This document shows positions 1 through 8,097 of a stretch of 64,000 nucleotides of DNA, piece by piece. The first letter of the stretch is position 1; each line of letters starts with the position of its first letter. The notes beneath the pieces are model-generated. The model had not been told where the DNA came from. It ran no database searches and saw nothing but the letters and a program-made list of their open reading frames with translations. A program made the translations under genes and the position numbers. The stretch spans positions 3,348,001-3,412,000 of the forward strand of contig CP018627.1 of NCBI GenBank assembly GCA_002021875.1, read 5' to 3'. Source of the DNA: Streptomyces hygroscopicus. Lineage in GTDB: Bacteria > Actinomycetota > Actinomycetes > Streptomycetales > Streptomycetaceae.

Positions 1-396
1 GGGGCGGTAGCCCACCAGGACCAGGCCCGCCACCCGGCCGGGTGCCGTGACGGCCACCTGGAGCGCCACCAGCGCGCCGAGCGAGTTCCCGGCCAGCACG
101 AAGCGGTCGACCCCGAGGTGGTCGAGCGTGGCGAGGACGTCCGCCCAGGGTGCCACCACGCGCTCGTCGGGCACGAGCGCCGCACCGTGGCCGGGCAGGT
201 CCAGGGCGATGGCCCGGACACCGGCCTCGGCGAGCAGCGGTAGGTGCGCCCGCCACATGGTGCGGTCCGTGGGCCGGGCGTGGAGCAGGACGACGGCGCG
301 CCCGTGGCCCGCCTCGTCAAAGGGCAGCAGCATGGATCGGTCTTTCGTCGGTGAAGGTGCGCAGAGGGAGGCCGGCCGCACGGGTGTGGCCGTCAT
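1..396 (-). CDS. alpha/beta-fold hydrolase, C-terminus beyond window edge
   Basis: Only the first 132 codons are inside the window; the gene runs off the left edge. The translation shows an alpha/beta-hydrolase core: an early strand followed by LLHARPTD (oxyanion-loop region), a DLPGHG turn, and the nucleophile elbow GNSLG near residue 105. The catalytic Asp and His would lie outside the window. The ATG at 396 overlaps the TGA of the upstream aldo/keto reductase (ATGA), so it is the third gene of the regulator-reductase-hydrolase operon. Substrate cannot be predicted. Family assignment is firm; the role is unknown. Confidence 0.8.
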   Translation of the reverse strand, partial: MTATPVRPASLCAPSPTKDRSMLLPFDEAGHGRAVVLLHARPTDRTMWRAHLPLLAEAGVRAIALDLPGHGAALVPDERVVAPWADVLATLDHLGVDRFVLAGNSLGALVALQVAVTAPGRVAGLVLVGYRP

Positions 397-1292
397 ACGG
401 CGTCGGTGAGCTCGTCGATCTCTTCGCCGCTCAGGCGCAGTCGCGCCGTGGCCACGTTGTCCTCCAGGTGGGCCACCTTGGAGGTGCCGGGGATGGGCAG
501 CATGGCCTCGGAGCGGGCCAGCAACCAGGCGAGTGCGACCTGGGAGGGGGTGGCGCCGTGTGCGGAGGCGATGCGGTCGACCGGGCCGCCGGGCCGGGTG
601 AGCCGGCCGGCGCCCACCGGGGCCCAGGGGATGAAGCCGATGCCGTGGCGGGTGCAGTGGTCGAGAACGTCGGCGGAGCCGCGGTCGGTGAGGTTGTAGC
701 GGTTCTGGACGGTGGCGATGTCGGCGATCCGCCGGGCCTGCTCGATCTGGTCGACGGTCACCTGGGACAGGCCGATCGCGACGATCTTGCCTTCGTCCTG
801 GAGCGCCCTCAATTCACCGACCTGGTCCTCCAGCGGGACCTTCGGGTCGACGCGGTGGAGCTGGAACAGGTCGATGTGGTCCCGGCCGAGGCGGCGCAGG
901 CTCATCTCGGCCTGCTGGCGCAGGTATTCGGGGCGCCCGACCGGCGGCCATGCCGCGGGGCCCAGGCGCACCGGTCCCTGATCGGTTTCGATCACGTCGG
1001 GGCCGTTGCGGGTGAGACCGGCCTTGGTGGCGATGAGGACGTCGTCCGGGTAGGGGTGGATGGCCTCCCGGATGATCTCCTCGCTGACGTGCGGCCCGTA
1101 GGAGTCGGCGGTGTCGATGAGCTGGACGCCGAGTTCGACGGCGCGGCGGACCACGCGGAGGCACTCCTCGCGGTCGTCGGGTTCGCCCCATACGCCGAGT
1201 CCGGTGAGTCGCATGGCGCCGAAGCCCAGCCGGGCCACCTTCTTCCCGGCGATCTCGAAACTGCCGGTGGCGTGGGCGAGGGATGCGGTCAC
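393..1292 (-). CDS. aldo/keto reductase
   Basis: A 299-residue NADPH-dependent aldo/keto reductase, the usual length for the single-domain (alpha/beta)8 family. The active-site tetrad is recognisable: DTADSYG near residues 60-66 (Asp and Tyr), the Lys in ATKAG, and the His in LFQLHR. A C-terminal [12 protein letters not shown] segment matches the NADP phosphate-binding region. The GTG start overlaps the TGA of the upstream MmyB-type regulator gene (GTGA), and its own stop overlaps the next hydrolase start, so the three are probably co-transcribed and translationally coupled. It would reduce an aldehyde or ketone in the cytosol; the substrate is not evident. The second reductase at 42013-42885 is a close relative in the same subfamily. 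Confidence 0.93.
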   Translation of the reverse strand: MTASLAHATGSFEIAGKKVARLGFGAMRLTGLGVWGEPDDREECLRVVRRAVELGVQLIDTADSYGPHVSEEIIREAIHPYPDDVLIATKAGLTRNGPDVIETDQGPVRLGPAAWPPVGRPEYLRQQAEMSLRRLGRDHIDLFQLHRVDPKVPLEDQVGELRALQDEGKIVAIGLSQVTVDQIEQARRIADIATVQNRYNLTDRGSADVLDHCTRHGIGFIPWAPVGAGRLTRPGGPVDRIASAHGATPSQVALAWLLARSEAMLPIPGTSKVAHLEDNVATARLRLSGEEIDELTDAV

Positions 1293-2179
1293 GAGCGGGG
1301 GTTTCCTTCCTCTGTGGTGGTGCTCCGTTCCGCGGAGGCGGTGCTCTGCTGGGCGGAAGCGGTGCTCTGCTCGGCGAGCCGGCGCAGCAGGATCAGGCCA
1401 TCGCCGCTGGTGCTGCCGGGTTCCGCGCTGTAGATGGACAGGTGCTGTCCCGGGGCGCTGGTGACGGCCAGCGCTTCGAAGTGCAGATGGAGTTCACCGA
1501 CCCGCGGGTGCCGGAAGTGCTTGTCCTCGTGGGTGCGCGGGCGGACCTCGTAGCGGGCCCACAAGGTGGCGAACGCGGGGCTGCGCACGCTCAGCTCGCC
1601 GACGACGCGTTCGATGCGCTCATCGCCCGGGAACCGCGACGACGCCGCCCGCAGATTGCTCACCGCGGTCCCCGCCGCCTTCTCCCAGTCACCGTAGAAC
1701 TCCTGGGCGAAGGCATCAAGGAAGATCATCCGGAGCAGGTTGTCGTACCGGGCGAAACCGCGGTAGAGCTCCCGCGCCATCGCGTTCGCGGCGAGGATGT
1801 CCTGGGCCGCGCCGACGACGAAGGCGGGCACGTCGTGCATGCCGTCCATCAGCCGCCGCAGCTCGGGGCCGACGGTCGCCGTCGAGGACACGGACGGCCC
1901 GAGGACGGGCAGGCCGAGCCGGAACAGATGCGCCGCCGCGGCGTCGTCGAGCCTCAGCGCCCGCGCGATCGCCTGGAGCACCTGCTCGGACGGGTGCCGC
2001 TCACGGCCCTGCTCGAGCCGGATGTAGTAGTCCGTGCTCACCCCGGCGAGCAGCGCCACCTCATCCCGCCGGAGACCGGGAACCCGGCGGGAAGGGTCGT
2101 CGGGGAATCCGACGTCGGGCGGCGCGGTCATCGCGCGGCGGGCACGCAGATAGTCACCGAGCTTGTTCTCGCTTTCCAC
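1289..2179 (-). CDS. XRE-family regulator with MmyB-like ligand domain
   Basis: A 296-residue transcription factor. Residues about 8-70 form a helix-turn-helix whose signature ([18 protein letters not shown], then YYIRLEQGR) is typical of the MmyB-like subgroup common in actinomycetes. The remainder is the PAS-like MmyB domain thought to bind a fatty-acid-like ligand. It starts with GTG and heads an operon with the aldo/keto reductase and alpha/beta hydrolase, so it probably controls them. In many genomes such regulators sit beside the reductase they regulate. The last 25 residues are encoded by about three copies of a 21-bp repeat giving QSTASA-type repeats, an unusual low-complexity tail that may be strain-variable. 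Confidence 0.9.
   Translation of the reverse strand: MESENKLGDYLRARRAMTAPPDVGFPDDPSRRVPGLRRDEVALLAGVSTDYYIRLEQGRERHPSEQVLQAIARALRLDDAAAAHLFRLGLPVLGPSVSSTATVGPELRRLMDGMHDVPAFVVGAAQDILAANAMARELYRGFARYDNLLRMIFLDAFAQEFYGDWEKAAGTAVSNLRAASSRFPGDERIERVVGELSVRSPAFATLWARYEVRPRTHEDKHFRHPRVGELHLHFEALAVTSAPGQHLSIYSAEPGSTSGDGLILLRRLAEQSTASAQQSTASAERSTTTEEGNPRS
1321..1383. repeat. 21-bp tandem repeat, three degenerate copies
   Basis: Units beginning TGCTCYG and ending GCGG recur every 21 bp inside the 3' end of the MmyB-type regulator gene. The period is a multiple of three, so copy-number change would lengthen or shorten the Ser/Thr/Ala-rich tail without breaking the frame. Confidence 0.75.
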
Positions 2180-2202
2180 GCCGGCCAGGCTAATCAGGAC
2201 AG

Positions 2203-2251
2203 GGGAGCCGCGGGTGGGTGCGATGCACCCACCCGGAGGTCAGCGGCTCCC
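2203..2251. promoter_or_regulatory. bipartite inverted repeat between divergent regulator genes
   Basis: An inner palindrome, GGGTGGGTGC-GAT-GCACCCACCC (2212-2234), is embraced by an outer pair GGGAGCCGC (2203-2211) and GCGGCTCCC (2243-2251). The two stems would stack, with an 8-nt bulge on one side. It lies between the divergent MmyB-type (start 2179) and LacI (start 2299) genes, so a terminator role is unlikely. An operator or 5'-UTR structure is the better guess. Confidence 0.55.
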
Positions 2252-2298
2252 TGCGCCGAGGTCGGTCGAGGGCCGCGCGGGAGCGTATTCTGCCGGGC

Positions 2299-3294
2299 GT
2301 GTCCAAGGTGACGATCGCGGATGTGGCACGGGCGGCGGAGGTGTCGACCGCGACGGTGTCCAACGTGCTCAACGGCACGGGCCGGGTCTCGGAGCCGACG
2401 CGGGCCCGGGTGAAGGCGGTGGCCGGTGCGCTCGGCTACGGCCCGGCGGGCGGCGGCGGGCGCACCCTGGGGCTCGCGGTGACCGCTCATGGTGAGAGTG
2501 CGTGGGACTTCGCGAGCGTGCCGTACTTCGCCCAGGCCATCAGCGCGGCCACCATCGCCGCCCATCGGCGTGGCTACGCGCTGATGGCGATGCCCTCGGG
2601 GCCCGCCGAACACATGTGGCGCACCCTGCCGGCCGCCGGGGTGGTACTGGTGGACAGTCCGCCCAGCGACCCCGTGGTGCGGCTGCTGCGCGCACGCGGC
2701 CTGCCGTTGGTGTTCGACGGCCGTCCCGGCGAGCTGCGGGCGCGGGAGACCTGGGTCGACACCGATCACGAGGCCATGACCCGCCGCGTCCTGGAACATC
2801 TGGCCGGGCAGGGCGCGGAGCGGATCGCGCTGATCGCCGGGCCCACCCAGGAGTACTACACCCGCGCGAGCGTGACGGCCTACCGGCGGTGGTGCTCGGG
2901 CACCGGTGTGCGGCCGTGTGTTGTCCCGTTCGCCGAGGACGGCTCCGAGGAACCGCGGCTGGACGCCCTGCTGACCGGGGACGGCGGCCCGGACGCGGTG
3001 TTCGGCCTGTACGACCCCTGCGGCCGTCAGGTCCTGGAGGCGGCCACGCGGTGCGGTCTTTCGGTGCCGGACGACCTGATGGTGGTGTGCAGTAGCGAGG
3101 ATCCGGCCTACGGGCGCACCACCCCGCCCGTGTCGACGGTGTCACTGGCCCCGGAGCAGGCCGGTGCGGCGGCCGTCGACGCACTGGTGAGCCTGGTGGA
3201 GAACCCGCCGCACACACCGCCGCCCGTGGTGATCGAGACCCGTCTGGAGGTTCGGTCCTCCTCGATGCGCCGATCCCGCCGGCACACGTCATGA
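2299..3294 (+). CDS. LacI-family transcriptional regulator
   Basis: A 331-residue LacI/GalR repressor. I chose the GTG at 2299 because the protein then begins directly with the DNA-binding headpiece (KVTIADVARAAEVSTATVSN, hinge RVSEPTRARV). Upstream in-frame ATGs would add 27 residues across the inverted repeat at 2203-2251. The C-terminal two-lobed periplasmic-binding-like domain contains GLAVTAH, a VFDGRPGE-like segment and the PPVSTVSL stretch typical of the dimerisation/effector region. It is followed immediately by a coupled 58-aa ORF. No carbohydrate operon is adjacent on the same strand, so its regulon is unclear; autoregulation or a distant sugar operon is possible. Confidence 0.92.
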   Translation: MSKVTIADVARAAEVSTATVSNVLNGTGRVSEPTRARVKAVAGALGYGPAGGGGRTLGLAVTAHGESAWDFASVPYFAQAISAATIAAHRRGYALMAMPSGPAEHMWRTLPAAGVVLVDSPPSDPVVRLLRARGLPLVFDGRPGELRARETWVDTDHEAMTRRVLEHLAGQGAERIALIAGPTQEYYTRASVTAYRRWCSGTGVRPCVVPFAEDGSEEPRLDALLTGDGGPDAVFGLYDPCGRQVLEAATRCGLSVPDDLMVVCSSEDPAYGRTTPPVSTVSLAPEQAGAAAVDALVSLVENPPHTPPPVVIETRLEVRSSSMRRSRRHTS

Positions 3295-3467
3295 CGGAGG
3301 CGCCGGGCCACGAAGGTCAGGCATCCATTGCCGTGATGTCGAGCGCGGCCAGGAAGGCCGTCGCCGCCGGAGTGCGGCTCAAACGGCTCCAGATGACGGG
3401 CGCCGTGGCCGTCCTCGACGAGCTCGAGAACCCGAACGAGGACGAACACTTCACCGTCGGCTACTAG
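3291..3467 (+). CDS. small hypothetical protein coupled to LacI gene
   Basis: A 58-codon ORF whose ATG overlaps the LacI stop (ATGA). The peptide begins MTEAPGHEG, has a basic helical middle (AARKAVAAGVRLKRLQ) and an acidic tail ending EHFTVGY. Third positions are strongly GC-rich, as in real genes of this genome. It has no signal peptide or membrane segment. I do not recognise the family. The overlap suggests co-translation with the repressor. It could be a small accessory protein or merely an open stretch. Confidence 0.5.
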   Translation: MTEAPGHEGQASIAVMSSAARKAVAAGVRLKRLQMTGAVAVLDELENPNEDEHFTVGY

Positions 3468-3527
3468 GCCCGACGAGCTACCGGGCCCGGCGGCGAGGCA
3501 GCGCGGTACGACAGGTGGACAGGCCGG

Positions 3528-5420
3528 TCAGCCCTGGCAGCCGCAGGCGGCATGGCGGCCGTGCACGGAGGCGAGGGAGGCGGGCCGGGCCGCGAACGAG
3601 GTGGCGGAGGCCGGCGCGCCCGGCTGATCCGCGTCCCAGACGCGCCTGCCGCCCGCGAGTGTCAGGCGCACCTTCGTGCCGGTGATGTCCCCGACCGGCA
3701 CCCGGGTCACATCCCGGTCGAGCACGATCACATCGGCGGCCCGGCCCGGGGTGAGCACACCGGTCTCACCGTCGATACGGAGCTGATGGGCCGAGCCCGC
3801 CGTGTGCATGCGCAGGCTGGTGGTCCGGCTGATGCTCTCCCGCTCCGGGTACAGCGCCCCGTCGTCGCCCTTCCGGTCGATGGCGGTGCGGATCTGGTTG
3901 AAGGAGTCGAGCGGGTCCACCGGCCAGTCCGATCCCCCGGACAGCGCCGCGCCATGCCGCTCCAGGCTGCGCGCCGGATACATCAGCCGGTGGCGCTCCG
4001 GGCCGATGTAGGGCAGGAGGGAATCCACCGTCCACACATCGCGAATCGCCCACTGCAACTGCATGCAGGCGACCACGCCCAGCGGCGCGAAGCGCCGGAA
4101 GTCGTCCGGGTGCACGAGCTGGAGATGGGCGATGGTGTGCCGGTTGCCACGGCGGCCGTTGGCCCGTATCGCCGCCTCGTAGCCGTCCAGCGCGGTGCGC
4201 ACCGCGCGGTCACCGATGGCATGCGCGTGCATCTGCCAGCCGGCCCGGTCCAGTACGGCCGACAGGCGCCCGTACTCGGTGGAGCTGACGTACAAGTCGC
4301 CACGGTTGTCGGTGGGCTTGCCGTGGCCGTCGAGGTACGGCTCCAGCAGCGCGGCGGACTGCGCGGGGTACTCGATCACTCCGTCGAGGAAGACCTTCGC
4401 GGTCCCGAAGCGCAGGCCCGGCACCTCCGCGTACTTCTTTCGCTGCTCCTCGACGTAGGCCAGCGCGGCCTTCGGGTCGCGGATGAGGTCGAGGTCAAGG
4501 CGCAGCGCCGGGATGACCCGCTGGAGCAGTCGGCCCGAGTCGGCCAGGTCCGCATAGGTGCCGAGTCCTTCGGCCTGGGTGGCCGCGTCCATGTACGTGG
4601 TGATGCCGCTGGACGCCGCGTGGCGGAGGGCCTTCGCCTCGGCGGCGAGCAGCTTGCCCTTGTCCGGCGGCGGAATCACCCCCTCGACGATGTCCTGCGC
4701 GGTGTCCTTCAGCAGTCCGGACGGCGCTCCGGCCGAGTCGTGGACGATGCGGCCACCGGCCGGGTCCGGGGTACTCGACGTGATCTTCGCCAGTTCCAGG
4801 GCGCGCTTGTTGACCCAGGTGTTGTGGGCGTCCGAGCCCCTGAGCGCGATCGGCCGGTGGGTCGGCAGCGCGTCCAGGATGCGGTGGTGGGTCTCGGTCC
4901 CGGCGGGCAGGCCGACCGGGTTCCAGTCCTCCACCACCAGCCAGCCGTCCGGCTCCTGGTCCTTGCTCGCGTTCAGGAACTCGGTGAGCTTCGCCTGGAG
5001 TGCGGCAACGGTGTACGTCTCATCGCCGAGGGAGGGGTTGAGGGAGCGCGACCCGGCGTCCAGGCAGTGTGCGTGCGCATCGATGATCCCCGCCATGACG
5101 GTGCCACCGCGGGCGTCGACGAAGTCCGTGTCCCTCCCGGCCAGCCGTCGCACCAGGGCCGCCGGGCCGACCGCAAGGATCTTCCCGTCCCTCCCCACGG
5201 CGATGGCCTCCTGCTGCGGCACATACGGCAGACCGGTCAGCACCCGCCCACCGTGGATGATCGTCGCGGCCGAACGACGGGATCCCGACGAGCCCCGGGA
5301 TCCGGACGAGCCACGGCCGGAGGCCGCGAACGCGTCAGAGCCGCCCAGTCCGAGGGCACCCGCGACACCCGCTGCGCCCACGGCCGACAGAAGACGACGG
5401 CGCGCCAGGTCAAAGCCCAT
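3528..5420 (-). CDS. exported YtcJ-like metal-dependent amidohydrolase
   Basis: A 630-residue amidohydrolase of the family-3 (YtcJ/imidazolone-type) group. The start at 5420 is preferred because it has a Shine-Dalgarno-like AGGGAG just upstream and gives a twin-arginine signal peptide (LARRRLLSAVGAAG, then a hydrophobic stretch to DAFA). The longer frame would bury this signal. After a Ser/Gly/Arg-rich linker the enzyme shows the metal-binding HxH in IDAHAHCLDAG, a HAIGDRAV motif carrying a later His, and a C-terminal SGGSDWPVDPL segment carrying the metal/catalytic Asp. It probably hydrolyses an amide or cyclic C-N bond outside the membrane; the substrate is unknown. It is convergent with the LacI gene and its small partner. 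Confidence 0.9.
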   Translation of the reverse strand: MGFDLARRRLLSAVGAAGVAGALGLGGSDAFAASGRGSSGSRGSSGSRRSAATIIHGGRVLTGLPYVPQQEAIAVGRDGKILAVGPAALVRRLAGRDTDFVDARGGTVMAGIIDAHAHCLDAGSRSLNPSLGDETYTVAALQAKLTEFLNASKDQEPDGWLVVEDWNPVGLPAGTETHHRILDALPTHRPIALRGSDAHNTWVNKRALELAKITSSTPDPAGGRIVHDSAGAPSGLLKDTAQDIVEGVIPPPDKGKLLAAEAKALRHAASSGITTYMDAATQAEGLGTYADLADSGRLLQRVIPALRLDLDLIRDPKAALAYVEEQRKKYAEVPGLRFGTAKVFLDGVIEYPAQSAALLEPYLDGHGKPTDNRGDLYVSSTEYGRLSAVLDRAGWQMHAHAIGDRAVRTALDGYEAAIRANGRRGNRHTIAHLQLVHPDDFRRFAPLGVVACMQLQWAIRDVWTVDSLLPYIGPERHRLMYPARSLERHGAALSGGSDWPVDPLDSFNQIRTAIDRKGDDGALYPERESISRTTSLRMHTAGSAHQLRIDGETGVLTPGRAADVIVLDRDVTRVPVGDITGTKVRLTLAGGRRVWDADQPGAPASATSFAARPASLASVHGRHAACGCQG

Positions 5421-5609
5421 GCTCACTCCCTGAGTGTGATGAGGTAATGACGCGTCAGCCTCGGTGATTAAGCACGTAAGCACCAGCCGCCCGACACTGC
5501 GGATATGGCCCGCGAATGGGGCCATCAACAACGAATTCCGTCGTTGCCCGACCGGTCAGACACGCGGTTATGGCTGTCAGGACCAGGCGACCTCGCCATG
5601 GCGGGAGAC

Positions 5610-5711
5610 GAAGCAGCGTTGACCCGGATGCCCTTGAGCCCCTTGGCGTACTGCGTGGTCAACATCGTCAGCGCCGCCTTGGAAGAGGTGTACAGCGGCG
5701 CGACGACGCGC
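5610..5711 (-). pseudogene. short-chain dehydrogenase fragment
   Basis: Reading the minus strand gives APLYTSSKAALTMLTTQYA followed by KGLKGIRVNA. This is the catalytic Tyr-x-x-x-Lys helix and following strand of a classical SDR. Homology stops on both sides: no Rossmann N-terminus lies upstream, and the sequence after VNA is not SDR-like. I see a fragment of about 34 codons with no start, a relic. The rest of the 5421-5774 gap holds only this and a short duplication. Confidence 0.6.
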
Positions 5712-5719
5712 GACTCGGT

Positions 5720-5762
5720 CGACCGGCCGCATGTGCGCGGCCGACCGGCCGCTTGTGCGCGG
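5720..5762. repeat. 21-bp tandem duplication
   Basis: CGACCGGCCGC-A/T-TGTGCGCGG occurs twice, offset by 22 bp and differing at one base, in the non-coding gap between the SDR relic and the GNAT gene. Confidence 0.7.
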
Positions 5763-5774
5763 CGAGGCTGACGG

Positions 5775-6335
5775 CTATCGGCGTTGATCCCAGGCGGTCC
5801 GGGTGAGTTCGTACTCGACTTCGCCGTGCTCGGATCCTTCGATCGCGTCCGGCCAGTCCCCGGTGAAGTTCCGGAGGAACGACAGGCCCGCCTTCTCCAT
5901 CACCCGTCGCGAGCGGGTGTTCACCGCCATGGTGTCCGCGGTGACCCGTTCGACGCCGAGATCCGTGAAGCCCTTGTGGATCAGGGCCCGCGCTCCTTCC
6001 GCGGCGTAGCCCTTGCCCCAGGCGGCCTTGTTCAGCCGGTAGCCGAGTTCCACCACGGCGGGGCTGTGGTCGTCCAGGGGGCGGAACTCGAACCAGCCCA
6101 GGAAGGTTTCGGTGGCCTTCTCCTCGGCGGCCCAGTAGCCGCGGGTGCCGAAGCACGGGTGGTCGTGGAGAAGGCGTGGCAGGGTCCGCGTGTGGAGCGT
6201 CTCGCGGCTCGTCGGCTTGCCGCCGTTGATGAAGCGCATGACGTCGGGGTCGTTGTCCAGCGCGAAGAGATGGTCGGCGTCGGCCTCGGTGAGCGGGCGC
6301 AGCACGAGCCGTTCGGTCTCCAGGAAGACATGCAT
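5775..6335 (-). CDS. GNAT acetyltransferase, RimJ/RimL type
   Basis: A 186-residue N-acetyltransferase. The ATG at 6335 places LETERLVLRPLTEADADHLF right at the N-terminus, as in RimJ-like proteins, with GAGGA-like bases upstream. A longer start at 6371 would overlap the MerR gene by 22 bp. The acetyl-CoA pyrophosphate loop appears as NKAAWGKGYAAEGARAL (Q/RxxGxG/A type), followed by VNTRSRRVMEKAG with the conserved Asn-x-x-S pattern. It probably acetylates a protein N-terminus or a small amine. It is third in the hydrolase-MerR-GNAT operon, which suggests a detoxification or antibiotic-modification role under MerR control, but this is inference. Confidence 0.9.
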   Translation of the reverse strand: MHVFLETERLVLRPLTEADADHLFALDNDPDVMRFINGGKPTSRETLHTRTLPRLLHDHPCFGTRGYWAAEEKATETFLGWFEFRPLDDHSPAVVELGYRLNKAAWGKGYAAEGARALIHKGFTDLGVERVTADTMAVNTRSRRVMEKAGLSFLRNFTGDWPDAIEGSEHGEVEYELTRTAWDQRR

Positions 6336-6348
6336 GACGCGATCCTCA

Positions 6349-7185
6349 TCACCGGTGGCCGGGCCCGCCACCGGATATTCGAGGCAGGCCGTCCGCTGCC
6401 CGACCGCGGTCGCGTGGCGCGTCCACGCGACCGAGCTTGGTCCAGCCGGTCCAGCCCCGCCGCTTCAGCAGCTCGATCAGTCGGCGGGCCGATGGCATGG
6501 TGTCGAAGGCGAGGGTGTCCATCACCTTGGTGAGCGGTGGCTCGATGTCGGCATCGTCGATGTAGTCCGCGCCCCGCTCCTCGGCCATCTGCGCGAGGTA
6601 GGCGGCCAGTTGGTCGGCCAGTTCGACCAGCCGTGGGTCGTCGTCGGTGCGGTCGAGTGCCTGGCCCAGGGTGCGATAGAAGGCGATGAAACGGGGGTCG
6701 GCGATCTGTTCCCGCTTGCGTGCCATCCACTCCGGGACTCGCTCGGGTGCGTGCGCGGCCAGCGGGATCCAGCCGTCGCGTTCGACCTGGACGATCCGCT
6801 CGTCGACCCCGAGCGCCCGCAGTCGGTCGAGAAACTCGACCACCTCCGGGGGCAGCGCCAGGCGGTCCCCGGCGGCGAGGCGGGCGATGCGCTCGCGATG
6901 CCGCTGCCGCTCCCGGATCTCCGCCCGTAGCCGTTCGTCGATGTCCGCGATCGCCGTGGCGAACTCCTCCTCGTCGGCCCGCAGCAAGTCCCGTACGCGC
7001 GCCAGCGGTACCCCGGCCTCGGCGAGGGTCCGGATCCTGATCAGCTCGACGACGGCGTCGGCGCCGTACCTCCGATAGCCGGAGTGATCCCGCTCCGGCT
7101 CCGGCAGCAGCCCCTTGGCGTGATAGTGCCGCACCGCGCGCACCGTCACTCCGGCGTACGACGCCAGCTCGCCGATGGTCAGCAT
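6349..7185 (-). CDS. MerR-family regulator
   Basis: A 278-residue MerR regulator. Residues 1-70 contain the winged helix (MLTIGELASYAGVTVRAVRH, GLLPEPERDHSGYRRY, then LAEAGVPLARVRDLL). A long dimerisation helix and an effector domain of roughly 150 residues without the Cys pairs of metal sensors follow, so a TipA/BmrR-like drug or metabolite sensor is more likely. It lies 32 bp after an alpha/beta hydrolase and just before a GNAT gene. A MerR-type operator (8043-8063) sits in front of the operon, indicating autogenous control. Confidence 0.93.
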   Translation of the reverse strand: MLTIGELASYAGVTVRAVRHYHAKGLLPEPERDHSGYRRYGADAVVELIRIRTLAEAGVPLARVRDLLRADEEEFATAIADIDERLRAEIRERQRHRERIARLAAGDRLALPPEVVEFLDRLRALGVDERIVQVERDGWIPLAAHAPERVPEWMARKREQIADPRFIAFYRTLGQALDRTDDDPRLVELADQLAAYLAQMAEERGADYIDDADIEPPLTKVMDTLAFDTMPSARRLIELLKRRGWTGWTKLGRVDAPRDRGRAADGLPRISGGGPGHR

Positions 7186-7217
7186 CGGTCCCAGTCTCCT
7201 CGGAGTCGTTCGCGAAG

Positions 7218-8024
7218 TCAGCCTGTCGGCCGGGGGTGTGTGCTTCGGATGATCTCCGCGATCTTGGGGGCGTGGGTGAAGACCAGGCGGTGGTCGGCGT
7301 CGAGCCAGGACGTGGAGATGTGCGGACGCTCGCGGACGAGGCGATCGATACCGGCACGCCAGAGCCGGTTGTGCCGCGGCGCACGCCCTTCGGTGCTGTC
7401 GCCCGCGATCGACGTCGACATGATCATGTGGATGGGGCAGTCGATCCTCCGATATCGGTCGAGGATTCCGGACCGCACCACATCCATCTCGAGCTGCAGG
7501 TCGAGGACGTCCTGGGCGGTGAGCAGCACCTGCCGCGCGGTGCCCTTGGCCTGCTCGATCTCCCGCCGGGTCGCCGGATCCTCCGCCATCGCGCGGAACT
7601 GCGCCAGGTCGGCGTCGGTGATGAACGGTTCGGGCAATGGGTTCGCCCCGTCGATGAGGACGAGCCCGGCCACGGCGTCAGGGCGCTCGGCGGCGTAGTG
7701 CACGGCCAGGTCCGCGCCCAGCGAGTAGCCGACGAGCGCGGGCGGCGAGGGCAGGTCGAGGCGTTCCAGCTCGGCCAGCACGGCGAAGAGATCGCTCAGG
7801 AACGCGTCGAAGGAATACCGGTCGGCGGCCGAGGCGAGGCCATGCCCCCTGAGGTCGAAGGTCACCACGTCGTGGTCGCGTCGAAGCGGCTCGGCCAGCC
7901 CGTGCAGCTCGGCCTGAGTGGAGTTCAGGCCGGGGCACAGGACCAGCGGCCGTCCCCGGCCGCCGCGGGACACCGGGATGGTGACGCCTTCGTGGTGGAC
8001 CGTGAAGCGCTGAATCGTCGTCAT
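7218..8024 (-). CDS. alpha/beta hydrolase, first gene of MerR operon
   Basis: A 268-residue alpha/beta hydrolase with the nucleophile elbow GYSLG, an early LVLCPGLNSTQ oxyanion loop, DLRGHGLAS, and a late segment, WLDADHRLVFTHAP, carrying the Asp and His. I placed the start at 8024. The in-frame ATG at 8063 lies inside a MerR-type operator, and a -10-like CAGCAT ends eight bases before 8024, which would give a leaderless mRNA. The operon partners are a MerR regulator and a GNAT enzyme. Substrate unknown; possibly an ester or lactone detoxifier. Confidence 0.88.
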   Translation of the reverse strand: MTTIQRFTVHHEGVTIPVSRGGRGRPLVLCPGLNSTQAELHGLAEPLRRDHDVVTFDLRGHGLASAADRYSFDAFLSDLFAVLAELERLDLPSPPALVGYSLGADLAVHYAAERPDAVAGLVLIDGANPLPEPFITDADLAQFRAMAEDPATRREIEQAKGTARQVLLTAQDVLDLQLEMDVVRSGILDRYRRIDCPIHMIMSTSIAGDSTEGRAPRHNRLWRAGIDRLVRERPHISTSWLDADHRLVFTHAPKIAEIIRSTHPRPTG

Positions 8025-8031
8025 GCCGACC

Positions 8032-8063
8032 ATGCTGAGAGGTTGTCCCTGCGTCAGGGTCAA
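8032..8063 (-). promoter_or_regulatory. MerR-type operator and promoter
   Basis: On the plus strand 8043-8063 reads TTGTCCCTG-CGT-CAGGGTCAA, an inverted repeat with one mismatch in nine. On the minus strand it begins with a -35-like TTGACC, and a -10-like CAGCAT lies 20 bp further on. A dyad inside an over-long spacer is the hallmark of MerR-activated promoters. The MerR gene is second in the operon it would drive. Confidence 0.75.
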
Positions 8064-8097
8064 CCGTCGCGACGGCCCTCACCACGGAGGGCGCGCT

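Noticed and set aside
3552..5447. 631-codon plus-strand frame
   Set aside because: Shadow of the Tat-exported amidohydrolase, whose metal motifs and signal peptide are unmistakable.
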